Source: Methylococcaceae bacterium
Lineage (GTDB): Bacteria > Pseudomonadota > Gammaproteobacteria > Methylococcales > Methylomonadaceae
Assembly (NCBI GenBank): GCA_006844705.1
Contig: SPJS01000251.1
Coordinates: 1-35,664 of the forward strand
Direction: 5' to 3'
DNA length: 35,664 bases
A model generated the notes under the pieces. The model was not told the origin of the DNA. It searched no databases and saw nothing but the letters and a program-made list of their open reading frames with translations. Below, one piece after another: positions 1 to 8,691 of this stretch (position 1 is the first letter of the stretch; each line of letters opens with the position of its first letter). The translations under genes were made by a program, and so were the position numbers.

Positions 1-32
1 TTTCCAACAGAGGACTTTCACCTCATAAGTTC

Positions 33-49
33 ACGCCCATGCTGGGCGT
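33..49. repeat. short GC-rich hairpin near the left edge
   Basis: Perfect inverted repeat ACGCCC-ATGCT-GGGCGT (6-bp arms, 5-nt loop). No T-run follows, so it is not a canonical terminator. It lies in non-coding DNA upstream of the toxin-antitoxin pair and could be the remnant of a mobile or cassette boundary, but nothing here proves that. Confidence 0.4.
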
Positions 50-62
50 ACACCAGGGGGTC

Positions 63-79
63 AACTTGACCGTCAAGTT
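63..79. promoter_or_regulatory. palindromic operator candidate for the toxin-antitoxin operon
   Basis: AACTTGAC-C-GTCAAGTT is a perfect 8-bp inverted repeat around one central base. A further half-site, AACTTGAC, lies at 108-115, just upstream of the toxin start. A -35-like TTGACC falls inside the palindrome and a weak -10-like TATACC is at 91-96. Antitoxins of the HigA type repress their own operons through palindromes overlapping the promoter, so autoregulation is the likely role. This is inferred from position and symmetry only. Confidence 0.55.
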
Positions 80-144
80 ACCCTTATCGTTATACCTTAA
101 AAACTCCAACTTGACTAAGTACGTCATTGGCGTATGATTGTTAT

Positions 145-468
145 ATGGTTATTATCGAAACATCAATTTTTACAAAGCGAATAAAAGAGTTGATGTCAGA
201 TGATATATACAGTGAACTTCAAAATGCATTAGTAGCTTATCCTGAGTCAGGAAAACTTATTAAGGGAAGTGGCGGTCTCCGAAAAATACGTTGGGGAACT
301 GCGGGTAAAGGTAAACGAAGTGGTGTACGAGCCATTTATTACTTTACTAGTAGTAAGAATCAAATTTTTATGCTCATGGTTTATGCAAAAAATGAGCGTA
401 GTGATTTAACCAAAGAACAATTATCCCTTCTTAAGAAGGTGGTTGAACGGGAGCTTAAAAATGAATAA
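145..468 (+). CDS. RelE/HigB-type toxin
   Basis: A 107-residue protein of the RelE/ParE/HigB superfamily. These are small ribosome-dependent or free mRNA interferases held inactive by a cognate antitoxin. The visible family signature is the central basic stretch GSGGLRKIRW followed by KGKRSGVRAIYYF and a C-terminal strand ending in a Lys-rich helix (LTKEQLSLLKKVVERELK). This is the form with the Arg-rich core seen in HigB2/RelE-like proteins. ATG at 145 was chosen; a TTG at 127 in the same frame would add six residues that do not look family-like. The stop overlaps the antitoxin start by 8 bp (461-468), so the two are translationally coupled in toxin-first order, the HigBA arrangement. Activity is inferred from family only. 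Confidence 0.85.
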   Translation: MVIIETSIFTKRIKELMSDDIYSELQNALVAYPESGKLIKGSGGLRKIRWGTAGKGKRSGVRAIYYFTSSKNQIFMLMVYAKNERSDLTKEQLSLLKKVVERELKNE

Positions 469-760
469 TGAATTGTTTAACGAATTATTAGGCAGCGTAG
501 AGCAAGCTGGGGAAATCATGCGAGGTGAGAAACCTGCATCCAGAGAATTCCAATTTGCTGAACCCGATGTAAAAGCTATTCGAGAGCAAGTTGGTCTTTC
601 GCAATCTAAATTTTCTGGTTTAATTGGTGTAAGTGTTAGAACACTACAAAATTGGGAGCAAGGTCATCGTCATCCAACTGGCCCTGCAAAGGTTTTGTTA
701 AAGTTGGTTCAATCAAATCCAGAATCAGTTTTTAAAGAACTTCGTGGACATCAGGTATAA
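461..760 (+). CDS. HigA-type helix-turn-helix antitoxin
   Basis: A 99-residue XRE-family antitoxin. The N-terminal part (about 1-40) should contact the toxin. The C-terminal part carries a helix-turn-helix: IREQVGLSQSKFSGLIGVS, then VRTLQNWEQGHRHPTGPA, the usual HigA/YgiT-like DNA-binding core. ATG at 461 (MNNELF) is chosen over an upstream in-frame start at 443, which lies inside the toxin gene. The protein presumably neutralises the toxin encoded just upstream and represses the operon through the palindrome at 63-79. The pair stands alone beside housekeeping molybdopterin genes, as mobile toxin-antitoxin modules often do. Confidence 0.85.
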   Translation: MNNELFNELLGSVEQAGEIMRGEKPASREFQFAEPDVKAIREQVGLSQSKFSGLIGVSVRTLQNWEQGHRHPTGPAKVLLKLVQSNPESVFKELRGHQV

Positions 761-769
761 CCAGGTGAA

Positions 770-795
770 AAAACAGGGGACAGACCACGATAAAG
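770..795. other. possible remnant linked to REP-type elements
   Basis: The string CAGGGGACAGACCACG lies in the 95-bp gap between the antitoxin and moaE. I recall similar GGGGACAGACCACG strings beside REP-associated IS200-like transposases in proteobacteria, from memory only. No transposase is present here, so at most it is a scar. Confidence 0.25.
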
Positions 796-855
796 CAAAA
801 ACGGCTTCCTCGGTTGGACTGCGCAGCCGATTTTCGCTACACACAAACAACAACT

Positions 856-1317
856 TCATGTGCTGTCAGCAGGCAGATAACCATCGGTATTTTTTTCCAC
901 CCAGCGTTGTTGGCCAGATTTTAGCAATTCCTTTTTCCAGAAAGGCGCTCTGGACTTCAGACCTTCCATAATATAGCGGTTGGCATCAAAGGCATCACCG
1001 CGGTGCGATGTCCATACGGCTGTCAGTACGATGCTGTCATTGGGGTAGATTTCGCCGACTCGATGCACGATCAGGTAATCCAGCACCGGCCATTGCAGCA
1101 ACGCTTCATCGGCGATTTTTGCCAGTTCCTTTTCCGTCATGCCGGGATAATGCTCCAAAAACATGCCGTTGACATCATCGCCTTCATTAAAGTCGCGCAT
1201 AGTGCCGACAAAAACAGCCGTCGCTCCAAATTTGCCTTTCAGTGAGTGTAATGATTGTTGATACTCGGTGACTTCCTGCCACGGATCATACGCTTCGGCA
1301 AGCAGCTTCACTTTCAT
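856..1317 (-). CDS. moaE: molybdopterin synthase catalytic subunit MoaE
   Basis: The 153-residue large subunit of molybdopterin synthase, which with thiocarboxylated MoaD converts precursor Z (cyclic pyranopterin monophosphate) to molybdopterin in the cytoplasm. Family hallmarks are FVGTMRDFNEGD near the N-terminus, LEHYPGMTEKEL, VHRVGEIYPND, and the active-site region LKSRAPFWKKE with the conserved catalytic Lys. Length matches E. coli MoaE (about 150). The start lies one base after the moaD stop (TGA-C-ATG), so the two subunits are made from one transcript. The C-terminus runs towards non-coding DNA with no terminator visible. Confidence 0.97.
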   Translation of the reverse strand: MKVKLLAEAYDPWQEVTEYQQSLHSLKGKFGATAVFVGTMRDFNEGDDVNGMFLEHYPGMTEKELAKIADEALLQWPVLDYLIVHRVGEIYPNDSIVLTAVWTSHRGDAFDANRYIMEGLKSRAPFWKKELLKSGQQRWVEKNTDGYLPADST

Positions 1318-1318
1318 G

Positions 1319-1552
1319 TCAACCTCCGGTCACTGGCGGAAAAAAGGCCACTTCCACATTGTCTTTGACTTCGGTATCCAGCGCGACATATTCCATATCA
1401 ATAGCCGCCAACACATTGTCGGGCATCGCTACCTCCGGGTTCGCCGCACGCCACACGTCACTGACCAGACTCACTGTATGTGCATCCAACTCATCCGCCT
1501 CCCGCCCCAATTGCTCTTTAAGACTGGCAAAATAGCGCACTTTAATCGACAT
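1319..1552 (-). CDS. moaD: molybdopterin synthase sulfur carrier subunit MoaD
   Basis: The 77-residue ubiquitin-fold sulfur carrier. The C-terminus FFPPVTGG ends in the Gly-Gly that MoeB adenylates before thiocarboxylation. The N-terminus IKVRYFASLKEQLG is typical of the family. It is first in a two-gene minus-strand unit with moaE directly downstream. It is divergent from moaC across only 48 bp (1553-1600), so promoters for both directions must sit in or beyond that short spacer. Function is assigned with high confidence from the tail, length and partner gene. Confidence 0.96.
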   Translation of the reverse strand: MSIKVRYFASLKEQLGREADELDAHTVSLVSDVWRAANPEVAMPDNVLAAIDMEYVALDTEVKDNVEVAFFPPVTGG

Positions 1553-1600
1553 AGGTCTTCACCCGGTAATAGAATAACTGATTTGCAATTTTAACCGACA

Positions 1601-2080
1601 ATGACTCAATTAACGCATTTTAATCAAACGGGCGATGTACACATGGTGGATGTGGGCGATAAAGCCATTACCCAGCGCACGGCTATTACCGAAGGCGTCA
1701 TCGAAATGCAGACGAGCACCCTGCAATTAATTATGGAAGGCAAGCATAAAAAAGGAGATGTGCTGGGCATTGCCCGTATCGCAGGCATTATGGCAAGCAA
1801 GAAAACCGCCGACCTGATTCCGCTGTGCCATCCACTACCGATCACCCATGTCGATATCCAGCTTGCCCCCGACCCGGAACAACAGCGGGTTATCTGCACC
1901 ACCACGGTAAAAACCAATGGCCAGACCGGCGTGGAAATGGAAGCGCTCAATGCAACCCAGGTCGCTTTGCTGACGATTTATGACATGTGCAAGGCTGTGG
2001 ATCGCGGCATGGTGATTAATCAGGTGCGCCTGTTGGAAAAAGAAGGGGGCAAATCCGGCCACTGGCAGCTTGATAAATGA
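1601..2080 (+). CDS. moaC: cyclic pyranopterin monophosphate synthase MoaC
   Basis: A 159-residue enzyme that, after MoaA, completes conversion of the GTP-derived intermediate to cyclic pyranopterin monophosphate, the first committed step of molybdenum cofactor synthesis. Conserved blocks are visible: [47 protein letters not shown] and [11 protein letters not shown]. These include the Lys and Asp residues used in catalysis. Length equals the E. coli enzyme (about 160). Its TGA overlaps the ATG of the next gene by 4 bp (ATGA, 2077-2080), tying cofactor synthesis to oxyanion import. No moaA is present in the window. Confidence 0.97.
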   Translation: MTQLTHFNQTGDVHMVDVGDKAITQRTAITEGVIEMQTSTLQLIMEGKHKKGDVLGIARIAGIMASKKTADLIPLCHPLPITHVDIQLAPDPEQQRVICTTTVKTNGQTGVEMEALNATQVALLTIYDMCKAVDRGMVINQVRLLEKEGGKSGHWQLDK

Positions 2081-2766
2081 ACTATTTCGGCGACGCTTTG
2101 CAGGCCGCATGGACGTTGATTCTGCACCTTGATGACGATATGCTGGTCATCATCGGCACATCATTGAATATCTCTATTCAATCCATCATTTACGGCGGCA
2201 TCGTTTCCATCCCGCTGGGCATCCTGTTTGCGATCAAAACCTTCCCCGGCAAGACGCTGCTACGCCATCTGCTCAATACTTTAATGGCCATGCCAACGGT
2301 AATGATTGGCCTGATTTTCTACGGCCTGCTCAGTCGCCGCGGCGCACTGGGTGACTGGGGCCTGTTATATACCTCCGAAGCCGTCATTCTGGGGCAAACC
2401 TGCCTGATTATCCCGCTGTTGGTGAATCTGACCCTGGCCGCGGTCGAGGCCGCCAACCCCGCCATGCTGGATGCGTTAAACATTCTCGGCGCCAACACTC
2501 GCCAACAAATTATGTCCATTGCCAGTGAATTGCGCTACACCCTGCTGGCAGCGATTATCACTGCCTTTGGGCGCGCCGTGGGCGAAGTGGGTGCGGCGAT
2601 GATGCTGGGCGGCAATATTCAGGGCGCGACCCGCACCATGACCACCGCCATTGCTCTGGAAACCAGCAAAGGCAATTTTGAATTGGGACTGGCGCTGGGT
2701 CTGGTACTGCTGTTTATTGCCTTTATCATCAGCCTGTCACTGCATTATGTGAGTCAGTTGAAATAA
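2077..2766 (+). CDS. tungstate-type ABC transporter permease (TupB-like), orphan
   Basis: A 229-residue integral membrane protein with five to six hydrophobic segments and a binding-protein-dependent transport permease core. The cytoplasmic EAA-type loop is visible as [15 protein letters not shown], followed by [17 protein letters not shown]. Length and the motif [20 protein letters not shown] resemble TupB/WtpB tungstate permeases more than ModB. It overlaps moaC by 4 bp, so oxyanion uptake would be co-expressed with cofactor synthesis. No substrate-binding protein (TupA) or ATPase (TupC) lies in this window, so the partners must be elsewhere. Tungstate versus molybdate preference cannot be settled from the permease. 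Confidence 0.85.
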   Translation: MNYFGDALQAAWTLILHLDDDMLVIIGTSLNISIQSIIYGGIVSIPLGILFAIKTFPGKTLLRHLLNTLMAMPTVMIGLIFYGLLSRRGALGDWGLLYTSEAVILGQTCLIIPLLVNLTLAAVEAANPAMLDALNILGANTRQQIMSIASELRYTLLAAIITAFGRAVGEVGAAMMLGGNIQGATRTMTTAIALETSKGNFELGLALGLVLLFIAFIISLSLHYVSQLK

Positions 2767-2862
2767 TCAGATTAATCGTTACACATGTTCTTTCAGCCCG
2801 CTCATCCCACCCCCATGGATGAAGGAGTAAAGCGTCAAATCCAGTGAAACGCGATTAATACG

Positions 2863-3393
2863 TCAGCTGATACGCGCCCATTCAAAACTGTCGCCCGGAT
2901 CAGTTTTTCGTTCGGGCGCAATGTCATTGTGCCCGGCAATGCGTTCACGATTTAACCCCGCATAATTCGCACATAGGCAGTCAATCACTTCATTCAATAC
3001 CGCGTATTGTCGTTCGGTATAGGGTGTTGATTCTGTCCCTTCCAGCTCAATGCCGATGGAGAAATCATTACATCGCTCACGTCCCTGATAACTGGACTGC
3101 CCGGCATGCCAGGCTCGTTTGTTAAACGGCGCAAACTGGATGATGTCACCCGACCGGCGTATCAACACATGGGCAGAGACCTTCAACTGCTGAATCTCTG
3201 CAAAATAAGGATGTTTCTCTCCATGCAGTTGATTACAAAACAACTGCTGAATGTACTCGCCGCCAAATTCTCCCGGCGGCAGGCTGATGCAATGAATCAC
3301 CAAAAGCGAAATATCTTCTTCGTCCGGCCGCTCATCAACATTGGGCGACATGACTTGCTGTGCCTGATCCAGACAGTGATTGTTGATCATCAT
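2863..3393 (-). CDS. ampD: 1,6-anhydro-N-acetylmuramyl-L-alanine amidase AmpD
   Basis: A cytoplasmic zinc amidase of peptidoglycan recycling that cleaves the lactyl-L-Ala bond of anhydromuropeptides. Ligands and core motifs are visible: the first zinc His in LLVIHCISLPPGEF, VSAHVLIRRSGDIIQFAPF, RAWHAGQSSYQGR, SIGIELEG, and the C-terminal GHNDIAPERKTDPGDSF with zinc His and Asp. ATG at 3393 gives about 176 residues, the usual AmpD length. The open frame extends to 3510, but that extension overlaps the promoter region of the next gene and lacks family similarity. In species with AmpC, loss of AmpD derepresses beta-lactamase; no such partner is seen here. Confidence 0.93.
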   Translation of the reverse strand: MMINNHCLDQAQQVMSPNVDERPDEEDISLLVIHCISLPPGEFGGEYIQQLFCNQLHGEKHPYFAEIQQLKVSAHVLIRRSGDIIQFAPFNKRAWHAGQSSYQGRERCNDFSIGIELEGTESTPYTERQYAVLNEVIDCLCANYAGLNRERIAGHNDIAPERKTDPGDSFEWARIS

Positions 3394-3432
3394 ATTCACA
3401 CTTAGAAATAAACCTGTTTTGACTATGGAATT

Positions 3433-3441
3433 TGCTATACT
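3433..3441 (+). promoter_or_regulatory. extended -10 promoter candidate
   Basis: TGC-TATACT is a good extended -10 (TGnTATAAT type) about 70 bp upstream of the gene at 3513. No well-spaced -35 is present, as is typical of extended -10 promoters. Confidence 0.45.
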
Positions 3442-3512
3442 GCACGCGCCGTTGAATTCAATCAACATGCGGCCAGCATATTTAATAACAATTATATCTA
3501 CAGGTAGCAACC

Positions 3513-4223
3513 ATGTGTTTTAGTGCAGACATGTCTTTAGGATTGGGAATTATAGGTGTTGCAGCGTCCGTCGTCACTTATATGGATAAAACAGAACCGT
3601 TCTGGGTACGCGTTGCACGCGCCTATCCCATCTTCCATTTTGCGTTAATGGAATTCATTCAATATTTTGCCTATCCGGTGGCCGACCAGTGTGGCTACGG
3701 CACCAATCTGTTACTCAGTGAATTGTCTACCTATCATATCTGCCTGCAGGCACTGGCCATTATGCCGGCCCTTGCCACCTATTCCAGTGACCCGACCGCT
3801 GTAAAAAAAGCCTTTATCACCGGTGCGATTTTAAGCAGCACGTTTATCGTCTGCACCTGGCTGCCGCAACACTGGCAGATGACGGATATTCAAGCCAGCT
3901 TCATCGGTGATCTGGTTGCCTGTCTGTTTATGGGCCAATATCATATTGGCTATCATATCGCCAGCGCCTTTGGATTTTTTGTCACGTTTGGTGCTTATTT
4001 TGGACTGGCGCTCAGTGGCTTTGTGTGGAAAAACAACTGGCGGATCGGCAGCTATCATTTTGTGATGTCGCTGTTCACCCTTTATTTTCCACAATGGTTC
4101 TGGGGGGTGTCCACCGGCGAGGCGGCCGCCATCTACTGTCTTTTTTCGATACCGATTACAGCCAGCTTCATGCCTTATTTCAAACGCTTTTTTACTGCGC
4201 CACCAGGGTTGGTGCCCGCCTGA
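3513..4223 (+). CDS. uncharacterised multi-pass membrane protein starting MCFSA
   Basis: A 236-residue protein with about seven hydrophobic segments and short loops. It opens with MCFSADMSLGLGIIGVAAS, an N-terminal signature I associate with a small family of uncharacterised membrane proteins (possibly the DUF5765 group). Conserved-looking features are the Cys at position 2, several Trp residues, and histidines inside or next to membrane segments (FHFALMEFIQYFAY, STYHICLQAL, GQYHIGYHIA), which could bind a metal or haem. No function is known to me. The gene is divergent from ampD and converges with the hybrid kinase, leaving one base between the two stop codons. Confidence 0.75.
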   Translation: MCFSADMSLGLGIIGVAASVVTYMDKTEPFWVRVARAYPIFHFALMEFIQYFAYPVADQCGYGTNLLLSELSTYHICLQALAIMPALATYSSDPTAVKKAFITGAILSSTFIVCTWLPQHWQMTDIQASFIGDLVACLFMGQYHIGYHIASAFGFFVTFGAYFGLALSGFVWKNNWRIGSYHFVMSLFTLYFPQWFWGVSTGEAAAIYCLFSIPITASFMPYFKRFFTAPPGLVPA

Positions 4224-4224
4224 T

Positions 4225-7200
4225 TCACAACCACTTATTCAGCAGCTCATAAAGCTTTTCCGGCATGACCGGCTTACTGATGTAATCGTTCATGCCAACT
4301 TCCTTACAACGGTTGACATCCTCCTGCAGCACATTGGCCGACATCGCAATCACGGGCAAATCAGTTAAGGTTGGATTTTTGCGGATTTCTGAGGTGGCTT
4401 CATAGCCATCCATTTCCGGCATTTGAATATCCATAATCACCAGATCAAACTCGGCGTCTGCCAACTTGTCCAGCGCCTGTACACCATTTTCAGCCACAGT
4501 CACATTGGCGCCGACCTGTTCCAGCAGGTCAACAGCGACTAACTGATTTATCTTGTTATCCTCAACCAGCAAAATGCTTTTCTGGCTCAGGCCTTGCTGA
4601 GTATTTGACTGTTGTGCTATTTCCTGTTTTCTCAACGGATATGACGACAGTTTGTTGGCTACCCCATTGAGTAAATCGGTTGGCGTCAACGGCTTCACCA
4701 GAACACCTTCCAGTCCGATGTGATCCACCTGATCAATCAGCTGGTCTTGTCGATACGAATTCAGTATAGCGATAACGTTATCCGGCTGGATACGGGTTTC
4801 CGCAATAATTTTACAAAGCCTTCGCTCAGCCTGATTATCCCAGTCCATTAAGACTAATTGGAAGGGCTCTTCTGCCTGATTAATTTTGCTTAAAGCCTGT
4901 TCACAATCAAGTGCTGTTTCAACCTGATATCCATAGGCCTGGAGAATGCTTGATGTCAGCTTGAGAAAACGGGCATTGTCATCAATCAGCAATAACCTGA
5001 CACCTTCATCTGACATTTCAGCTTCCGCCGTATGGGGCTCATAGTTCAAGCGAAGAGTAAATCCAAACTCACTGCCCTTGCCCAGCTGACTCCGTACAAA
5101 AAACTCGCCGCCCATCAGTTCTATCAGGCGTTTGCAAATCACCAGCCCCAGCCCGGTGCCTCCGAATTGCCGTGTCGTCGACGGATCTGCCTGAGTAAAG
5201 GGGCGACCAAGACTCTGCAGCACGTTTTTGTTGATGCCTATCCCTGTATCGGACACTGAAAACTTGAGCAACACCTCGTCCCTGGTTTGATTGACTAATG
5301 CCGCTTTGAGAATAATTTCGCCCTGTTCAGTAAATTTTGCCGCATTACTGCAAAAATTCAGCAAGACCTGTTGTAAGCGGTGCATATCCCCTTTCAGCGT
5401 CTGCGGAATATTCGGTGCGATATTGATAATAAACTCTATGCCTTTATTTTGTGCCGGTAATGCCGACATTTCCGCCACTGATGCAAATAACATATCCAGA
5501 TTGAATTGTGTAATTTCAACCTCAATCTTGCCAGCCTCAATTTTTGAAAAATCGAGTATGTCGTTGATTACTGCCAGCAACGTCTTCGCTGCAAGGTCAA
5601 TTTTTTCGGCATAGATTTTCTGATGTTGACTGAGCTGCGTTTGCTGCAACAAGTGGTTAATCCCAATGATCGCGTTCATGGGCGTTCTGATTTCATGGCT
5701 CATATTGGCCAGAAAGCGGCTTTTCGCTTCAGTGGCCGATTCCGCAATGCTTTTTGCTTCATCCAGATCTCTCATGATATCTATCATGGCCAAACGCGCC
5801 TTTGTCTGCTCTTCTATCTTGGCTCTGAGTTCCTGCGTCAACCGTTTATGTTCGGTGATATTCTCTTCCACAATGACATAATTAGAGACAACACCCGGCT
5901 TGGAAAACAGAGCGGTAATTGAACTATGCACCCAATAGGCTTTGCCTGTTTTGCTTTGATTAATCAGTTCGCCTTGCCAAAATCCATTTTTCTCAACAGA
6001 TTCCCAAACTTGCTCATAGATTTCTTTTGACTGCTGTTCGGCAATCAAAACTTCTGGTGTTTTGCCTAAGACATCCACCAGACTAAACCCGGTCAAGCGG
6101 GTAAATACCGGATTTACATATTCAATTTCCTTATTGATATCGGTAATGCAAACGGAAGAATTACTTTGCTCAATCGCCAGAATAAGTTTTTTATTCTGAT
6201 CAATTTCCTGTTTTAGCGCACGGGTTCTGATCGCAACTTCGCTTTCCAGTTGCTCTCTAAGCACTTTACGCGCTTTTTCACTGGCCAAACGCGAAGTCAC
6301 ATTTTCCACAACGGAAATTATAGCGATGACTTCATTATTGTTTTTGGTCAATGCTGTATTATGCCATTGGCAGTGAATCACCTGCTGCTCATGTGTAAGA
6401 TTGCGGTTTATCGAAAATTCACCACCGGTTTTGTTACGTAATTGAACAAACATCCGTTCGACGATGGGTCGATCAGCTGTTGCCACCAGCAGATCGACCG
6501 CATCTTTTCCAAGCACCTCTGCCTTGGTATGCCCAAACAGTTTTTCGGCCGCAGGGTTCCAGTCTAAAATATGTCTATTTGGACTAAACTCAATGATCGG
6601 TAATTGGCTTCTCTCCCTATATAGCACCAACCGTTGCTGAGCATCATCAAGGCTTTGCCGTATGTCCATATTTTTTAATTCCACCGATATCCTGACTGAA
6701 TACAACATCAGTAAATCATTGATCTTGGGAATATCCGCAAATGATTTACACGTCAACAAGGCCAGCACGCCGATGAAGCTATTTTCATCATTGTAGATGG
6801 GCACTCCGATATAGCCTTGAATACGCATGTCCTGCAACAGAGTGTCTTCCGGAAAGAGAGACTGAATTTTTCGTGGATAAATACATATCCCGCCATCTTG
6901 TACATCGGCACAAGGCGTGCCCGGCATTTGATAGGAAACATTGTCCAGCAGGCACCCCTGATGAACCAGGGTGATTGTATTCATCCTTGTTCTTTCAAGC
7001 GGATCCACCAACCCGACAAACGCATAATCTGCATTGACTAAAAGCGCCATTTGATCCAGCATTGACTTCAGCAATTCAACATCTGTGTCGGTTGACGATA
7101 CGATACTGGTGATTGCATTCTGCACAACTCTGCGCTGTTCAACCATTTTATTGAAATTGAGTAATGGTTGAGTCAACTCTTTATAGGTGTGGTGATACCG

Positions 7201-8178
7201 TAAAGGATTAACCACACCTTGTGCGGCATTGTTTAACCCTTTGGCTAATAAATCAACCGAGTTGGTCAGCGCCCAGGTAAACCGCCTGAGCATCCAGAAA
7301 CCTGCCAATAACATCACCATGCCGATCAGCACAGGCCAACGCAGCATTTGTCCAGTGCGGGTATAAACCGATGCTAATGAAATTTTTGTGATAATTTGCC
7401 CCTTTACATCAGGCAACGCGTGTTTCAACATGATGACTGATTGCTGCGGATTCCAAAATACCTTTTCAGGCAAACCAGGGTGAATTTCGGTTGTCTGTTG
7501 CAGCATCAGAGGCATCCTCTCTTCCCCCAAAACCAGCCATCTGTTGAACCGCGAAGAGGCCTCCAGAGGGGGATTAAACAAACGCTGGATAAAAGGCGCA
7601 GAATCTAGTTGAACCCATACCCATATGCTTTTTTCATTGCTCAGCTTGATCGGCATCAGCATAAACCAGTAATGCCTGTGCATCTGACTCGGTCTTATCA
7701 ACAATTGCGTGGTTAATTGATCGCCCCGGGATATCGACTCAACCCGCGAATCTTGCAGGCTTATCGACTTAACGACATCATCAGACGACATTAATCTGAC
7801 CATCAATCCATCAGACTTGTGCCAGCCATCCAAAAAATCACCACCTGCCGAAGTTAAGATAACCCCTTTGACTAAACTCTGATGTTGCAATACTTGCTGC
7901 AACGTGTAGGAATGTTGGCTGAACTGTGCCGTCTCTGCTTTATGTGCTTGTGGCAGGCCAAACACGGGCGTTAACTGTTCTTCAATGTCATGAATGTGCT
8001 GAGCGATGCGCATTCCTATCAACTCGCCCTGAAGGGTGGCATCATGGATGGCAGCACCTTTTTCACGTAGATAATAGTGATAGCTGATAAAAGCCAATAT
8101 CAAAATTATAACGACAGAAAAAATTATCCAGCCCACGAGTAAAGTGGATTTGAATGATCTGTGTGTTTTTTTGCTCAC
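4225..8178 (-). CDS. hybrid sensor histidine kinase (periplasmic sensor, GAF, PAS x2, HisKA, HATPase, two receivers)
   Basis: A 1317-residue inner-membrane kinase. The order seen is TM1 (about 12-32), a periplasmic sensory region (35-280), TM2 (282-300), a HAMP-like linker, GAF (365-500), PAS (520-630), PAS (662-780), a coiled coil, HisKA with SHEIRTPMNAIIG (His828), HATPase with an N-box LLNFCSNAAKF and G-boxes (about 930-1060), receiver 1 (about 1075-1190) and receiver 2 (about 1203-1317, LVIMDIQMPEMDGYEA). Both receivers keep an acidic pocket, an acceptor Asp and the conserved Lys. There is no C-terminal Hpt, but a separate Hpt gene is upstream on the same strand, so a His-Asp-His-Asp relay is likely. 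The ligand is unknown. It ends one base from the convergent neighbour. Confidence 0.95.
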   Translation of the reverse strand: MSKKTHRSFKSTLLVGWIIFSVVIILILAFISYHYYLREKGAAIHDATLQGELIGMRIAQHIHDIEEQLTPVFGLPQAHKAETAQFSQHSYTLQQVLQHQSLVKGVILTSAGGDFLDGWHKSDGLMVRLMSSDDVVKSISLQDSRVESISRGDQLTTQLLIRPSQMHRHYWFMLMPIKLSNEKSIWVWVQLDSAPFIQRLFNPPLEASSRFNRWLVLGEERMPLMLQQTTEIHPGLPEKVFWNPQQSVIMLKHALPDVKGQIITKISLASVYTRTGQMLRWPVLIGMVMLLAGFWMLRRFTWALTNSVDLLAKGLNNAAQGVVNPLRYHHTYKELTQPLLNFNKMVEQRRVVQNAITSIVSSTDTDVELLKSMLDQMALLVNADYAFVGLVDPLERTRMNTITLVHQGCLLDNVSYQMPGTPCADVQDGGICIYPRKIQSLFPEDTLLQDMRIQGYIGVPIYNDENSFIGVLALLTCKSFADIPKINDLLMLYSVRISVELKNMDIRQSLDDAQQRLVLYRERSQLPIIEFSPNRHILDWNPAAEKLFGHTKAEVLGKDAVDLLVATADRPIVERMFVQLRNKTGGEFSINRNLTHEQQVIHCQWHNTALTKNNNEVIAIISVVENVTSRLASEKARKVLREQLESEVAIRTRALKQEIDQNKKLILAIEQSNSSVCITDINKEIEYVNPVFTRLTGFSLVDVLGKTPEVLIAEQQSKEIYEQVWESVEKNGFWQGELINQSKTGKAYWVHSSITALFSKPGVVSNYVIVEENITEHKRLTQELRAKIEEQTKARLAMIDIMRDLDEAKSIAESATEAKSRFLANMSHEIRTPMNAIIGINHLLQQTQLSQHQKIYAEKIDLAAKTLLAVINDILDFSKIEAGKIEVEITQFNLDMLFASVAEMSALPAQNKGIEFIINIAPNIPQTLKGDMHRLQQVLLNFCSNAAKFTEQGEIILKAALVNQTRDEVLLKFSVSDTGIGINKNVLQSLGRPFTQADPSTTRQFGGTGLGLVICKRLIELMGGEFFVRSQLGKGSEFGFTLRLNYEPHTAEAEMSDEGVRLLLIDDNARFLKLTSSILQAYGYQVETALDCEQALSKINQAEEPFQLVLMDWDNQAERRLCKIIAETRIQPDNVIAILNSYRQDQLIDQVDHIGLEGVLVKPLTPTDLLNGVANKLSSYPLRKQEIAQQSNTQQGLSQKSILLVEDNKINQLVAVDLLEQVGANVTVAENGVQALDKLADAEFDLVIMDIQMPEMDGYEATSEIRKNPTLTDLPVIAMSANVLQEDVNRCKEVGMNDYISKPVMPEKLYELLNKWL

Positions 8179-8343
8179 ATTTACCTACAAAGAAAAATAG
8201 TGCACATGGGAAGTCTAAATTATCAAGAAAAAGCGAGCCATTACGCGATTGAGTCTCCTTCCTAAAACAGGGATCACAGTATTGCTGAGTAATGAAAGCA
8301 CAGTGACTCAATCATGGCGGCCATGAAACTCGGTTAAGCCGAA

Positions 8344-8691
8344 TTAAACAAAAGGCATTTCTAACGGCTTATGTATAAAATCTTCTGCGCCCAGGGTGAG
8401 TCCATGCTGTTCATCTGCAAAGCCTTCCAGACTGGTCAAAAAAATAACAGGTCTGTCAGCAAACCCATTCAACGATTTTAATTTTTTACATGCTGTAAAA
8501 CCATCCATTTCAGGCATGACAATATCCAACAAAATTAAATCTACAGGTTGACAAGATTGCACATAATCGAGTGATTTCTGACCGTTTGATAAGGTCCCCA
8601 CCTCATAAACCGGAGACAATAATTCATTCAGTATCAGATGGTTATCCACCTGATCATCGACAGCCACAATATATTTTGTATTACCCATCAA
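8344..8691 (-). CDS. stand-alone receiver (response regulator), probably truncated by a frameshift
   Basis: A 115-residue CheY-like receiver: acidic pocket in IVAVDDQVDNH, acceptor Asp in LILLDIVMPEMDGF, Thr in VIFLTSL and Lys in FIHKPLEMPF. The frame stops right after LEMPFV, before the last helix is complete. In the next frame the DNA continues as LIRLNRVSW, the expected start of the final helix (compare FVLARV in PleD-like receivers). A single T lost near 8345-8347 would explain the stop. Another 10 or so codons follow before the next stop. The start overlaps the Hpt gene end by about 11 bp. It could still act as a phosphate sink or relay element if it folds. Confidence 0.8.
   Translation of the reverse strand: MMGNTKYIVAVDDQVDNHLILNELLSPVYEVGTLSNGQKSLDYVQSCQPVDLILLDIVMPEMDGFTACKKLKSLNGFADRPVIFLTSLEGFADEQHGLTLGAEDFIHKPLEMPFV

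Noticed and set aside
856..1594. Plus-strand frames at 1003-1245 and 1268-1594.
   Set aside because: They are shadows of moaE and moaD, which have full family motifs on the opposite strand.
8313..8325. CATGGC-G-GCCATG palindrome downstream of the receiver gene.
   Set aside because: Short, with no U-run and no promoter context; not convincing as a terminator or operator.
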